Source: Streptomyces sp. R28 (GTDB lineage Bacteria > Actinomycetota > Actinomycetes > Streptomycetales > Streptomycetaceae). From it: a DNA stretch of 64,000 nt. Positions within the stretch are counted from its first letter, which is position 1. Every line of letters starts with the position of its first letter. The stretch is taken from contig NZ_CP163439.1 in the NCBI RefSeq assembly GCF_041052385.1, forward strand, positions 8,297,001 through 8,361,000. The letters are read 5' to 3'. The notes under the pieces were generated by a model that saw only the letters and a list, made by a program, of their open reading frames with translations, did no database searches and had not been told where the DNA came from. Position numbers and translations under genes: made by a program. Below, piece after piece: positions 1 to 9,410 of this stretch.

Positions 1-1959
<1,959 letters not shown>

Positions 1960-1978
1960 GTGGTCGAGTAAGCGGTAC

Positions 1979-2034
1979 GGCACGGCAGTCGAGGGCCGCA
2001 TCCCCGGTGACGGGGGTGCGCCCTTCGCCGTGCC
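1979..2034. terminator. Hairpin terminator after acnA
   Basis: A long, slightly interrupted stem: GGCACGGC at 1979-1986 pairs with GCCGTGCC at 2027-2034, and inner arms (CCCCG/CGGGG) close on a GTGA tetraloop. There is no U-tract, as is usual in Streptomyces. It lies 20 bases after the acnA stop and before the response-regulator gene. Confidence 0.75.
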
Positions 2035-2114
2035 CACACGGGGAAACCCCAGGTCATCACCCACCCTCAGGTGGAACACAGGATTCCCTCAGCGGACGGG
2101 GACAGGATCGAGAC

Positions 2115-2765
2115 ATGTCCGCCACCCCGGGGTTCAGAAACGGCCGCGTCCGTGTGCTCATAGTCGACGACGAGCCCGCGCTCACCGACGTGCTCTCCGT
2201 GGCCGTCGAAGAGGCGGGCCGGCGCGCCTGTCCGGCGCTGGACGGGCAGAGCGCGCTGAAGATCGCGCGTGGCTGCCCGCCGCACGCCGTCGTGCTGGAC
2301 GGGATGCTGCCCGACCTGGACGGCCTCCAGGTGCTGCGCCGCCTGAGGTACGAGAACCCGAAGCGACCCGTCCTCATGCTCACCGCCCGCGACGCCCTGG
2401 AGCACCGGCTCGACGGGCTGCGCCGGTCCGCATCCGGGCGGGCCCGGACCGACGACTCCGTGCGGGTCCTCGGCGACCTGGTCCTGAGCGAGGAGACCCG
2501 CGAGGTGCACCGGGCGGGCGTACCGGTCCAGCTCACCGCCAAGGAGTTCGACCTGCTCGGCCTGATGATGAGCCATCCGCGGCAGGTGCTCAGCAAGATT
2601 CAGATCCTCGACCACGTCCGGAGCAGCTCCTTCGACGGCGGCGGCAACCTGGTCGAGGTCTACATCTCCAGCCTGCGCCGCAAGATCGACAGAGGCCGGG
2701 CGCCGGTGATCCACACGGTGCGCGGGCTCGGGTACGCCATCAGGCCGGTGGAGGACGCAAGATGA
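2115..2765 (+). CDS. OmpR-family response regulator with shortened receiver domain
   Basis: A DNA-binding response regulator of 216 aa; relatives are usually 225-245 aa. The receiver begins normally, with the acidic pair D18-D19, phospho-acceptor D62 in VVLDGMLPD, and T90 in MLTARD. After LDGL (about residue 102) the usual segment with GADDYVTKPF and the next helix is absent, so the conserved switch Lys is lost. The frame runs straight into a linker and a complete winged-helix domain (QLTAKEFDLL ... VRGLGY). I chose ATG 2115, close to an AGGAT-like ribosome site and to the start of the receiver fold; a longer in-frame GTG at 2007 has no support. It is coupled by an ATGA overlap to the kinase gene. 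Targets are unknown. Loss of alpha4-beta5 suggests altered or phosphorylation-independent activation. Confidence 0.9.
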   Translation: MSATPGFRNGRVRVLIVDDEPALTDVLSVAVEEAGRRACPALDGQSALKIARGCPPHAVVLDGMLPDLDGLQVLRRLRYENPKRPVLMLTARDALEHRLDGLRRSASGRARTDDSVRVLGDLVLSEETREVHRAGVPVQLTAKEFDLLGLMMSHPRQVLSKIQILDHVRSSSFDGGGNLVEVYISSLRRKIDRGRAPVIHTVRGLGYAIRPVEDAR

Positions 2766-4315
2766 GCACCGTCACCTCCCGGAAGCCGTGGCCGGGGCTG
2801 CGCGCCAGGTCGATGCGCACCCGGCTGCTCCTCTTCATCGGCGCCACCCTCGTCACCGTGTGCGCCGCGATGGCGCTCACCACCGTGTTCGTCCAACGTG
2901 CCTATCTGCTGGGCAATTTGGACAACCGGGTCACCAACGCCGCCGAGCGCAGCCTGGGCGGGGCCCAGCTCCACCCGGAGCTCACGGACGACCTGGGCTT
3001 CCTCAACGAGAACGGGCATCCGGCCGGCCTGCTCGCCGCCCGGCCCGACGACGACGGGGACATCCTCTCAGCCGAGGTCGTCAGCCAGGACGCCGCCCCG
3101 CGGAACCTGACCGACGCCCAGCGCGCGGCCCTCACGGGCATCGCGGCCGACGGGCGTAAGCACACCCGTACCGTCCCCGGCCTCGGCACCTACCGGATCA
3201 CCGCGCTCCACAGCGGCGGCGTGCGGGTGCTGACCGGGCTGCCGATGGACGATGTGCAGGACATGATCAGTGGCCTGGTCGTGGTGGAGTCGGTCGTCGC
3301 GGCCGCCGGACTCACCGTCGCGGGCTGCGTGTGCGCCGTGGTCGTACGACGCCAGCTGCGCCCCCTCGGCCGGGTCGCCGCCACCGCCGCCGAGGTCTCC
3401 CGCGCACCGCTCGACCGCGGCGCGGTCACCGGCCTCACCCGCGTCCCGGCCCAGGACACCGACCCCGCCAGCGAGGCCGGGCAGGTCGGCGCCGCGCTCA
3501 ACCGCATGATCGACCACGTCGAATCCTCCCTCACCGCCCGTCAGCACACCGAGGAACGCATGCGCCGCTTCCTCGCCGACGCCAGCCACGAACTGCGCAC
3601 CCCGCTCGCCTCGATCGCCGGCTACGCCGAACTCATGAACCGCGGCACCGACCGGATCGAGCCGGTGCTCGCCTGGCGCCGGGTCTCCGCCGAGTCGGCC
3701 CGGATGACCGGCCTGGTCGAGGACCTGCTCCTGCTGGCCCGGCTCGACGACGGCAGGCCGCTGCACTCCGCCGAGGTCGACCTCGCGGCGCTGGTCGCGG
3801 AGGCGGTGTGGGACGTGCGGGCCGCCGGGGACGGGCACGACTGGCAGCTCGAACTCCGCCCGGACGCCCCGGCGCTGGTCCTCGGTGACGATGCCCGGCT
3901 CCACCAGGTGGTGGCCAACCTGCTGGCCAACGCCCGGGCCCATACCCCCGTGGGCACGACCGTGGTCGCCTCCGTCGAGGCCGACCCCGACCGCTGCTTG
4001 ATCCGGGTACGGGACGACGGCCCCGGCATCCCGCCCGCACTCCTCCCAGAGGTCTTCGACCGCTTCACCCGCGCGGACACCTCCCGGGTGCGCAGGGGTC
4101 CGCGCGACGGCGGATCCGGTCTCGGCCTCGCCGTCGTGGCGGCGATCGTCTCCGCGCACGGCGGGCGGATCGATGTGCGGAGCGAGCCGGGCCGTACGGA
4201 GTTCACCGTCGAACTGCCGCCGGTGGGAGCCGAACCGCCGCTCCTGGACGCGGTGTCGGGCCCGTCGGCTCCGGCCCCGGTGGTGTCCACGCGGATGTTC
4301 GCCCGTAATCCCTGA
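2762..4315 (+). CDS. Membrane sensor histidine kinase
   Basis: A sensor kinase of 517 aa that should phosphorylate the regulator encoded just upstream; its ATG overlaps that gene's TGA. Order of parts: a transmembrane segment at about residues 21-44, an extracytoplasmic sensor region of about 120 residues, a second transmembrane segment at about 168-195, a HAMP-like linker, a dimerisation domain with phospho-acceptor His276 in ASHELRTPL, then the ATPase domain with N box (NLLANARAHTP), G1 (DDGPGIP) and G2 (GGSGLGLAV). All catalytic motifs look intact, in contrast to the partner regulator. The signal is unknown. The gene order resembles the many Streptomyces TrcRS/CutRS-like pairs, but I cannot assign a named system. 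Confidence 0.93.
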   Translation: MSTVTSRKPWPGLRARSMRTRLLLFIGATLVTVCAAMALTTVFVQRAYLLGNLDNRVTNAAERSLGGAQLHPELTDDLGFLNENGHPAGLLAARPDDDGDILSAEVVSQDAAPRNLTDAQRAALTGIAADGRKHTRTVPGLGTYRITALHSGGVRVLTGLPMDDVQDMISGLVVVESVVAAAGLTVAGCVCAVVVRRQLRPLGRVAATAAEVSRAPLDRGAVTGLTRVPAQDTDPASEAGQVGAALNRMIDHVESSLTARQHTEERMRRFLADASHELRTPLASIAGYAELMNRGTDRIEPVLAWRRVSAESARMTGLVEDLLLLARLDDGRPLHSAEVDLAALVAEAVWDVRAAGDGHDWQLELRPDAPALVLGDDARLHQVVANLLANARAHTPVGTTVVASVEADPDRCLIRVRDDGPGIPPALLPEVFDRFTRADTSRVRRGPRDGGSGLGLAVVAAIVSAHGGRIDVRSEPGRTEFTVELPPVGAEPPLLDAVSGPSAPAPVVSTRMFARNP

Positions 4316-4324
4316 CGGGTTCGC

Positions 4325-4352
4325 AGGACCGCACCGGCCCCGGTGCGGTCCT
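4325..4352. terminator. Hairpin terminator after the kinase gene
   Basis: A perfect 12-bp inverted repeat: AGGACCGCACCG at 4325-4336 and CGGTGCGGTCCT at 4341-4352, with a GCCC loop. It starts 10 bases after the kinase stop codon and separates the two-component operon from the LPMO gene. Confidence 0.85.
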
Positions 4353-4409
4353 TGTGCGCCAGGCGTTTACATCTGCGCCACGTGGCGCTACCTTCCGCAG
4401 CAGACGGGG

Positions 4410-4423
4410 TGGGAGCGCTCCCA
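4410..4423. promoter_or_regulatory. CebR-type operator
   Basis: The perfect 14-bp palindrome TGGGAGCGCTCCCA lies 110 bases before the LPMO start. It is identical to the published Streptomyces CebR consensus. CebR is a LacI-family repressor released by cellobiose/cellotriose that controls cellulase and ceb genes. The site predicts cellulose-linked induction of the LPMO. The cebR gene is not in this window. Confidence 0.88.
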
Positions 4424-4532
4424 TGGCGGTGGACCGGAACCCGCCGCCCGGGCCCGCTCCCGCCCCGCGTTCCGCACGCACCTCCACACACGCATCCGCA
4501 CGGCCCGTGCCTGAAGGAACGGACTGAGTGTC

Positions 4533-5627
4533 ATGATCCTGACAAACTCAGGGGCGACCGCGCCGCCGCCCCGCCGATTAACTCTCCCCACCCGCGCCAG
4601 AGCCCTCTTCCTCGTCCTGGTCTCCCTGCTCGCGACCATCCCGGCCGTGGCCCTCGTCATGAGTGCCGGCGGCGAGGCGGAGGCCCACGGAACCCCCATG
4701 AAGCCGGGCAGCCGCACCTTCCTGTGCTGGCAGGACGGCCTCACCGACACCGGTGAGATCAAGCCGGTCAACCCGGCCTGCAAGTCGGCCCAACAGGTCA
4801 GCGGTACAACGCCGTTCTACAACTGGTTCTCGGTGCTCCGCTCCGACGGCGCCGGCCGCACCCGCGGTTTCGTGCCCGACGGCGAGCTGTGCAGCGGCGG
4901 CAACACCAACTTCACCGGCTTCAACGCGCCGCGCGACGACTGGCCGCTCACCCACCTCACCTCGGGCGCGACGGTCGACTTCTCCTACAACGCCTGGGCC
5001 GCGCACCCCGGTTGGTTCCATGTCTACATCACCAAGGACGGCTTCGACCCGAAGAAGACCCTGACCTGGGACGACATGGAGGCGCAGCCCTTCCTGTCGG
5101 TCGACCACCCGCCGCTCAACGGCTCCCCGGGCACGGTCGAGGCCAACTACTCCTGGACAGGAAAGCTTCCTGACAACAAGTCGGGCCGCCACATCGTCTA
5201 CATGGTCTGGCAGCGCTCCGACAGTCAGGAAACCTTCTACTCCTGCTCCGACATCGTCTTCGACGGCGGCAACGGCGAGGTGACCGGCATCAAGGAGCCC
5301 GGCAACCCGACCGACCCGGTGCCCGGCGAGTGCTCCGCCACCCGCCGAACGACCGGCAGTTGGTCCGGCGGCTACCAGTCCGAGGTGACCGTCACCAACT
5401 CCGGCGACGTCCCGATGCTCGGCTGGATGGTGGACTGGACGCTGCCTGCCGGCCAGAAGGTCGAAAGCCTCTGGAGCGGCAACGCGACCTACAACGGCCA
5501 GAACGTGATGGTCCACAACGCCGACTGGAACGGCTCCCTGAGTCCCGGTCAGAGCACGACGTTCGGTTACGTCGTCTCCGGACCCGGCTCGGACAGTACG
5601 ACGACCCTGCCCTGCCGGGTGGGCTGA
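4533..5627 (+). CDS. Secreted AA10 lytic polysaccharide monooxygenase with CBM2
   Basis: A copper enzyme that oxidatively cleaves crystalline polysaccharide, most likely cellulose. The 364-aa precursor has a long signal peptide (hydrophobic core about residues 24-43) with a likely cut after AEA-51, which would expose His52 as the N-terminal residue of the copper histidine brace; the second brace His is H158 in WAAHPGWF. The AA10 domain spans about 52-250, ending near CSDIVFDGG. A short linker leads to a C-terminal CBM2 (about 265-364) with Cys residues near both ends. The family resemblance is to cellulose-active Streptomyces LPMOs such as CelS2. The upstream CebR operator supports the same substrate. 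ATG 4533 has an AAGGAA ribosome site about 12 bases upstream. The gene appears to stand alone. Confidence 0.94.
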   Translation: MILTNSGATAPPPRRLTLPTRARALFLVLVSLLATIPAVALVMSAGGEAEAHGTPMKPGSRTFLCWQDGLTDTGEIKPVNPACKSAQQVSGTTPFYNWFSVLRSDGAGRTRGFVPDGELCSGGNTNFTGFNAPRDDWPLTHLTSGATVDFSYNAWAAHPGWFHVYITKDGFDPKKTLTWDDMEAQPFLSVDHPPLNGSPGTVEANYSWTGKLPDNKSGRHIVYMVWQRSDSQETFYSCSDIVFDGGNGEVTGIKEPGNPTDPVPGECSATRRTTGSWSGGYQSEVTVTNSGDVPMLGWMVDWTLPAGQKVESLWSGNATYNGQNVMVHNADWNGSLSPGQSTTFGYVVSGPGSDSTTTLPCRVG

Positions 5628-5641
5628 ACCGCCGCTCGGTG

Positions 5642-5680
5642 CGGACCCGGTGGGCGTCGAGCCGTCGCCCGCCGGATCCG
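5642..5680. terminator. Imperfect hairpin after the LPMO gene
   Basis: The left arm at 5642-5655 pairs with 5667-5680, with one mismatch and one G-U pair, 14 bases after the LPMO stop. Its first 21 bases (5641-5661) recur identically at 7977-7997 in the terminator of the next transcription unit. Confidence 0.55.
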
Positions 5681-5776
5681 TCCTCCATCCGCGCGCACGG
5701 CGGAGCCCGAGGCATGTCGCAGAAGTGTTTGACAGGAAAACAAACCGGTAACGGCAAGCAACCCAAGGGGGTTCGG

Positions 5777-5792
5777 CTTGGTCTAGTCCGCC
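5777..5792. promoter_or_regulatory. Weak DasR-like site next to the GT4 start codon
   Basis: The sequence CTTGGTCTAGTCCGCC matches the DasR-responsive element (consensus near ACTGGTCTAGACCACT) at about 11 of 16 positions, with an intact TGGTCTAG core. It ends at the base before the ATG of the glycosyltransferase gene. This is a candidate only; the right half-site is poor. Confidence 0.25.
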
Positions 5793-7058
5793 ATGAAGAT
5801 CTCTTTCCTGCTGCACAACGCCTATGGGATCGGAGGCACGATCACCACCACTTTCAATCTGGCCCAGGCGCTGGCCGAGCGGCACGACGTGGAGATCGTC
5901 TCCGTGCTGCGCCACCGGGAACGCCCGAACTTCACCCTGGACCCGCGAGTGTCGTTACGGCCCTTGGTGGATCTGCGCCACGAGAAGGAACATCCCCTGC
6001 ATCTGAGACCGGCAGGAGTGTTTCCTGTTGCCGAGTACCGCTACCAGCAGTACAGCGAGCTGACCGACCAGCGGATCGGGGAGTGTCTGGCGGCGATCGA
6101 CTCCGACGTCGTCATCGGCACCCGGCCGGGCCTGAACGTGCACCTCGCGCTTCAGGCGCCGGAGCATGTCGTCCGCATCGGGCAGGAGCACCTCACCCTC
6201 GACAACCATCCGCCCCGGCTGCGCACCGCACTGCGCCGGGCCTACCGTCGGCTCGACGTGCTCACCACGGTCACCGAGGCGGATGCCGCCGCCTACCGGC
6301 GCAAGATGCGGCTGCCCGGCGTCCGGGTGGCGGCTCTCCCCAACAGCGTCCCCGATCCCGTGCTGCCCGCAGCGGACGGCACCGCGAAGGTGGTGGTCGC
6401 GGCCGGCCGACTGGTCCCGGTGAAGCGCTACGACCTGCTCGTCGAGGCCTTCGCCCTGGTCGCCGCCGAACACCCGGACTGGCACTTGCGCATCTACGGC
6501 AAGGGGGAGGAGCACGCCCGGCTGCGGCAGCTCGTCCACCGCCTCGGCCTGAGCGAGAACGTCTTCCTGATGGGCGCGGCCGCCCCCATGGAGGCGGAGT
6601 GGGTCAAGGGCTCGATCGGCGCGGCCGCCTCCAACTTCGAGCCGTTCGGCATGACCATCGTCGAGGCGATGCGCTGCGGACTGCCCGTGGTGAGCACCGA
6701 CTGCCCGTACGGACCCGGCGAGATCATCGAGGACGGCGTCGACGGCCGCCTGGTGCCGGTCGGGAACCGGGAGGCGCTCGGCGCCGCGCTGCTGGAGCTG
6801 GTCCGCGACGACGAGCGACGCCGGCGGATGGGCCGTACGGCGATGGAGAACGCGCGACGCTTCGCCCCGGTTCCGGTCGTGGAGCAGGCGGAGCGCCTGA
6901 TCGGCGAGGCGGCCTCGGCCCGCAGGACCGGGCAACCTCTCGCCCCGCAAAGCGGCCGAATACACCGCGCCCTGGTCAGCCAGGGCTTCGCGGCACGCGA
7001 CGCCGCGTACGCAGCGGCCTCCGGCGCCCTGCGCACAGTACGGAGGGGACGTCGATGA
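5793..7058 (+). CDS. GT4-family glycosyltransferase
   Basis: A retaining, GT-B fold glycosyltransferase of 421 aa, cytosolic. The N-terminal acceptor half starts with a YGIGGTITTTFNLA loop typical of the fold. The C-terminal donor half contains GRLVPVKRYDLLVEAF (about residue 210), a YGKGEE segment, and the nucleotide-sugar motif EPFGMTIVEAMRCGLPVV (about 285-300) with its conserved EX7E pair. Donor and acceptor cannot be read from sequence. No clear ribosome site precedes ATG 5793. It is translationally coupled (ATGA overlap) to the next gene, so the two products probably act together, for instance on a cell-surface glycan. No transporter or polymerase gene accompanies them. Confidence 0.88.
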   Translation: MKISFLLHNAYGIGGTITTTFNLAQALAERHDVEIVSVLRHRERPNFTLDPRVSLRPLVDLRHEKEHPLHLRPAGVFPVAEYRYQQYSELTDQRIGECLAAIDSDVVIGTRPGLNVHLALQAPEHVVRIGQEHLTLDNHPPRLRTALRRAYRRLDVLTTVTEADAAAYRRKMRLPGVRVAALPNSVPDPVLPAADGTAKVVVAAGRLVPVKRYDLLVEAFALVAAEHPDWHLRIYGKGEEHARLRQLVHRLGLSENVFLMGAAAPMEAEWVKGSIGAAASNFEPFGMTIVEAMRCGLPVVSTDCPYGPGEIIEDGVDGRLVPVGNREALGAALLELVRDDERRRRMGRTAMENARRFAPVPVVEQAERLIGEAASARRTGQPLAPQSGRIHRALVSQGFAARDAAYAAASGALRTVRRGRR

Positions 7059-7963
7059 ACGCCCGACCAGACACGACACCGGACACGGCACCAGAGACGA
7101 CACCAGGCACGGCCCCCGACACAACCCGTGACACGCACCTTCGGGTCCACTGCACGGCCGATTCGGACGGGCGGATCACCTTCGTCCTTCAGCAACCGGC
7201 GACCGCCGCCCTCCAGTCGCCCCAGTTGCTGCTGAGGCTGCGTCCCAAGAAGGGCCAACCCGAAAAGGTCCTGCACGCGCTGGATCTGGAGCCCGTGGAC
7301 GACAGCCGCCTGCGTGCCGTCCTGGAACCGCAGCCCGCCCTCGCCGAGGGACGGTGGGACCTCTACTTGCTCCCCGAACCCGGAGCGCAACGGCAGCGCA
7401 TGCGCCCCGGGCTGCGCGACCTGCGCGCCCTCGTCGACGGACACACCCGTGACCGCCCGTCACCGGTGGCCGTGCGCGTCCCGTACGCCACCAAGGACGG
7501 CTACCTCGCGGTGCGGGCCTGGCTGCGCACCGCCCACGCGGAGGTCGAGGGCATCGACGTCACGGACCGGTCGATGACGGTCAGGGCCCGGCTGCACGGC
7601 ACCACGCTCACCGAGGGAGCCGCCGTACGGCTGCGTCTGCGGGGCGCTGACGGCGTCGTACGGACGCTGGCGCCGCAGGCCGAGAGCGACGGCCGGGCGT
7701 TCCGCTTCACCGTGGACTACGAGGAGTTGGCCGCCGATCACGGTCCACGCACCGGCGCCGGAGCCCGGGTCTGGGACGTCTTCGTCCAGCCCCGCCCCGC
7801 TGTGGAGGCCCCTGCGATCCGGGTCGGCCGTCTGCTCGACGACGTGGCGGACCGCAAGGAGATCTTCGTCTATCCGACCGCAGCGGTCGGCGATGCCACC
7901 GTGCGGCCCTACTTCACGGTCGACAACGACCTCTCCGTGGAGGTGGCGGCCGCGACGGCGTGA
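7055..7963 (+). CDS. Protein of unknown function coupled to the GT4 gene
   Basis: Unrecognised 302-aa protein. The first ~27 residues are a low-complexity run of Thr-Pro/Ala-Pro units (TTPDTAPETTPGTAPDTT), reflecting short repeats in the DNA. The rest looks globular and beta-rich, with two similar halves: each contains a stretch of alternating hydrophobics (LLLRLRPKKG, VRLRLRGADG) followed by a WDLYLL or VWDVFV motif, suggesting a duplicated beta-sandwich. No signal peptide or membrane segment is visible. The ATG overlaps the stop of the glycosyltransferase gene, and a strong terminator follows. A role as partner, or as a domain split from a larger two-part glycosyltransferase, is possible but is inference. 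Confidence 0.8.
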   Translation: MNARPDTTPDTAPETTPGTAPDTTRDTHLRVHCTADSDGRITFVLQQPATAALQSPQLLLRLRPKKGQPEKVLHALDLEPVDDSRLRAVLEPQPALAEGRWDLYLLPEPGAQRQRMRPGLRDLRALVDGHTRDRPSPVAVRVPYATKDGYLAVRAWLRTAHAEVEGIDVTDRSMTVRARLHGTTLTEGAAVRLRLRGADGVVRTLAPQAESDGRAFRFTVDYEELAADHGPRTGAGARVWDVFVQPRPAVEAPAIRVGRLLDDVADRKEIFVYPTAAVGDATVRPYFTVDNDLSVEVAAATA

Positions 7964-7976
7964 TGTCCGCTCTCGG

Positions 7977-8017
7977 GCGGACCCGGTGGGCGTCGAGTGG
8001 TCGTCCACCGGGTCCGC
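7977..8017. terminator. Hairpin terminator after the GT4 operon
   Basis: A perfect 13-bp inverted repeat, GCGGACCCGGTGG at 7977-7989 with CCACCGGGTCCGC at 8005-8017, starting 13 bases after the stop of the preceding gene. Confidence 0.85.
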
Positions 8018-8085
8018 GAGCCGGACGGGCCTGAGGGGGAAGAGGTCCGTCCGGTGGGGGAGTGGCTTGTGCGAGGCCGCCGGGC

Positions 8086-8097
8086 GACAACGTTGTC
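8086..8097. promoter_or_regulatory. LacI-type operator, perfect palindrome
   Basis: GACAACGTTGTC is a perfect 12-bp palindrome with the AACGTT centre typical of LacI-family operators. The same 12-mer lies before the GH92 gene (21609-21620), and a one-mismatch version precedes the mannoside importer (45731-45742). Here it lies between two convergent genes, in front of a very short open frame, so what it regulates is unclear. Confidence 0.65.
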
Positions 8098-8130
8098 GAA
8101 TGATCTGTCCATGACTCTATCGCCTCAACG

Positions 8131-8142
8131 GACAACGATGTC
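8131..8142. promoter_or_regulatory. Second LacI-type operator, one mismatch
   Basis: GACAACGATGTC, one change from the perfect palindrome at 8086-8097 and 45 bases (about 4 helical turns) downstream of it. A pair at this spacing is typical of LacI-family control regions. Confidence 0.5.
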
Positions 8143-8159
8143 AAGCCGGTTGGGAGTCC

Positions 8160-8240
8160 GTGACGACCGGCAAGGAGTTCGCGAGCGTGCGGCTGCCGGA
8201 CGACACCGACCTGCACGTGTTCACGCCGGCGGTGCGCTGA
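8160..8240 (+). pseudogene. Probable 3' remnant of a deleted gene
   Basis: A 26-codon open frame (starting VTTGKEFASVRLPDD, ending VFTPAVR-stop) with the G/C-rich third positions of a real Streptomyces gene. It sits directly behind two LacI-type operators and a GGGAG motif. Too short to be a normal product; it reads like the C-terminal end of a larger protein brought next to an old promoter by an internal deletion. Its last 20 bases overlap the end of the convergent esterase gene. I do not recognise the parent family. It could also be a chance frame. Confidence 0.35.
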
Positions 8241-9225
8241 CGTCCAACACGGCGGGCAGCCAGTCCAGTTGGCGGCGCACGTGCACCGCGTCGCCGCCTT
8301 CGTGGCCGTTGAACGGATAGGGGTGGATCTCCTTGCGCGGATCGGCGCCCGACAGCTCCGCATAGCGGTTGAAGGCGCCGTACGCCCCGCTCGGCGGGCA
8401 CACCGTGTCGCGCAGGCCGACCCCGAAGTGGGCCGGGGCGTGGGCGCGCCGGGCGAAGGAGATCCCCTCCAGGTAGGACAGCGTCTCGTGCGCGGCCCGC
8501 TCGGCGCCCCGGTGCACGGAGAGGTACGCGGTGATCTCGCCGTAGGGCGAGGCGTCGGTGAGGTCGAGTGCGCGCCGGATGCCGCACAGGAACGGGGCGG
8601 TGACCAGGAGGGCGGCGAGGTCGGGGACGAGTCCCGCGACGGCCAGGGCGAGCCCGCCGCCCTGGCTGTTGCCGACGGCGGCGATGTGTGCGGCGTCCAC
8701 GCCCGGCAGTGCGCGCAGTGCCGCGACCGCACGTACCGCGTCCGTGATCAGGCGGCGGTAGTGGTGGTCCCGCGGGGACAGCAGGCCGCGCACCGCAGGG
8801 CCCGGGCCGCCCGGCGCCGTGGCGTGCGGGTCCGGGGTGGCGCCGCCGTTGCCGTACTGGTCGCCCTGGCCCCTGTTGTCCATCAGCAGATGCGCGTATC
8901 CGGCGTTCACCCAGGTCAGCCGCTCGTGTGGGAGGCCGCGACCGCGGCCGTAACCGGCGTACTCGACGACGGCGGGCAGTGGGCGGTGCACCCCGGCCGG
9001 TCTGCTGAACCACGCCCGCACCGGATCGCCGCCGAACCCCCGGAAGGTCACGTCCCAGGTCTCCGTCAGCCGCAGGCCGGTCTCCACCGGGTGCGCCGAC
9101 ACCAACACCTCCGGCTGCGCGGCCTCCTTGAGGGTGTCGTGCCAGAACTCGTCGAAGTCGGCGGGCTCCTGGGGATCCGGGCGGTAGCGCTCCAGGTCCT
9201 CGAACGGCAGGTCGAACACGGGCAC
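8221..9225 (-). CDS. Acetylxylan esterase / cephalosporin-C deacetylase family
   Basis: An alpha/beta-hydrolase of 334 aa that removes acetyl groups from xylo-oligosaccharides or similar acetylated sugars. No signal peptide is seen, so it should act on imported oligosaccharides in the cytosol. The nucleophile is Ser187 in GNSQGGG, the acid is probably Asp273 in GLRDTVCPP, and the base is His308 in NGHEGG; this triad and the 320-340 aa length match the AXE1/CE7 family. The start is GTG 9225 behind a GGAGG site. It is transcribed away from the aldouronate importer, whose promoter region it shares, which fits deacetylation of imported glucuronoxylan fragments. Confidence 0.9.
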   Translation of the reverse strand: MPVFDLPFEDLERYRPDPQEPADFDEFWHDTLKEAAQPEVLVSAHPVETGLRLTETWDVTFRGFGGDPVRAWFSRPAGVHRPLPAVVEYAGYGRGRGLPHERLTWVNAGYAHLLMDNRGQGDQYGNGGATPDPHATAPGGPGPAVRGLLSPRDHHYRRLITDAVRAVAALRALPGVDAAHIAAVGNSQGGGLALAVAGLVPDLAALLVTAPFLCGIRRALDLTDASPYGEITAYLSVHRGAERAAHETLSYLEGISFARRAHAPAHFGVGLRDTVCPPSGAYGAFNRYAELSGADPRKEIHPYPFNGHEGGDAVHVRRQLDWLPAVLDVSAPPA

Positions 9226-9324
9226 CAGCTGCCTCCGATCGTTGCGGTTCTACATCAGAATGTTTCGCTCTCGGTGGCTCGCCTCAGTCGCACTCTCCTC
9301 AACTGGCCTTCCCTGTCAGCCCCA

Positions 9325-9353
9325 TTGACAGCCATTACACCCGCCCCTAACCT
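9325..9353 (+). promoter_or_regulatory. Vegetative promoter of the aldouronate operon
   Basis: TTGACA at 9325-9330, a 17-base spacer, and TAACCT at 9348-9353: a near-consensus HrdB-type promoter. Predicted transcription start is near 9360, just before the xylan box at 9378-9390. Confidence 0.7.
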
Positions 9354-9377
9354 CGCCGCAAAGTTGCCGGTACGACT

Positions 9378-9390
9378 CCGAAACTTTCGG
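9378..9390. promoter_or_regulatory. BxlR/XlnR-type operator
   Basis: CCGAAACTTTCGG, a perfect 13-bp inverted repeat around one base. It contains the CGAAA-N-TTTCG box known from Streptomyces xylanase and bxl promoters, which are repressed by a LacI-family regulator. It lies downstream of the promoter and 20 bases before the first permease start, a position suited to blocking transcription. Confidence 0.78.
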
Positions 9391-9410
9391 TGCCACCGGG
9401 AGGCCACCGC

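Noticed and set aside
2115..2765. Response-regulator gene considered a pseudogene
   Set aside because: The frame is uninterrupted, the DNA-binding domain is complete and the coupling to the kinase is kept, so I treat it as a shortened but potentially working protein.
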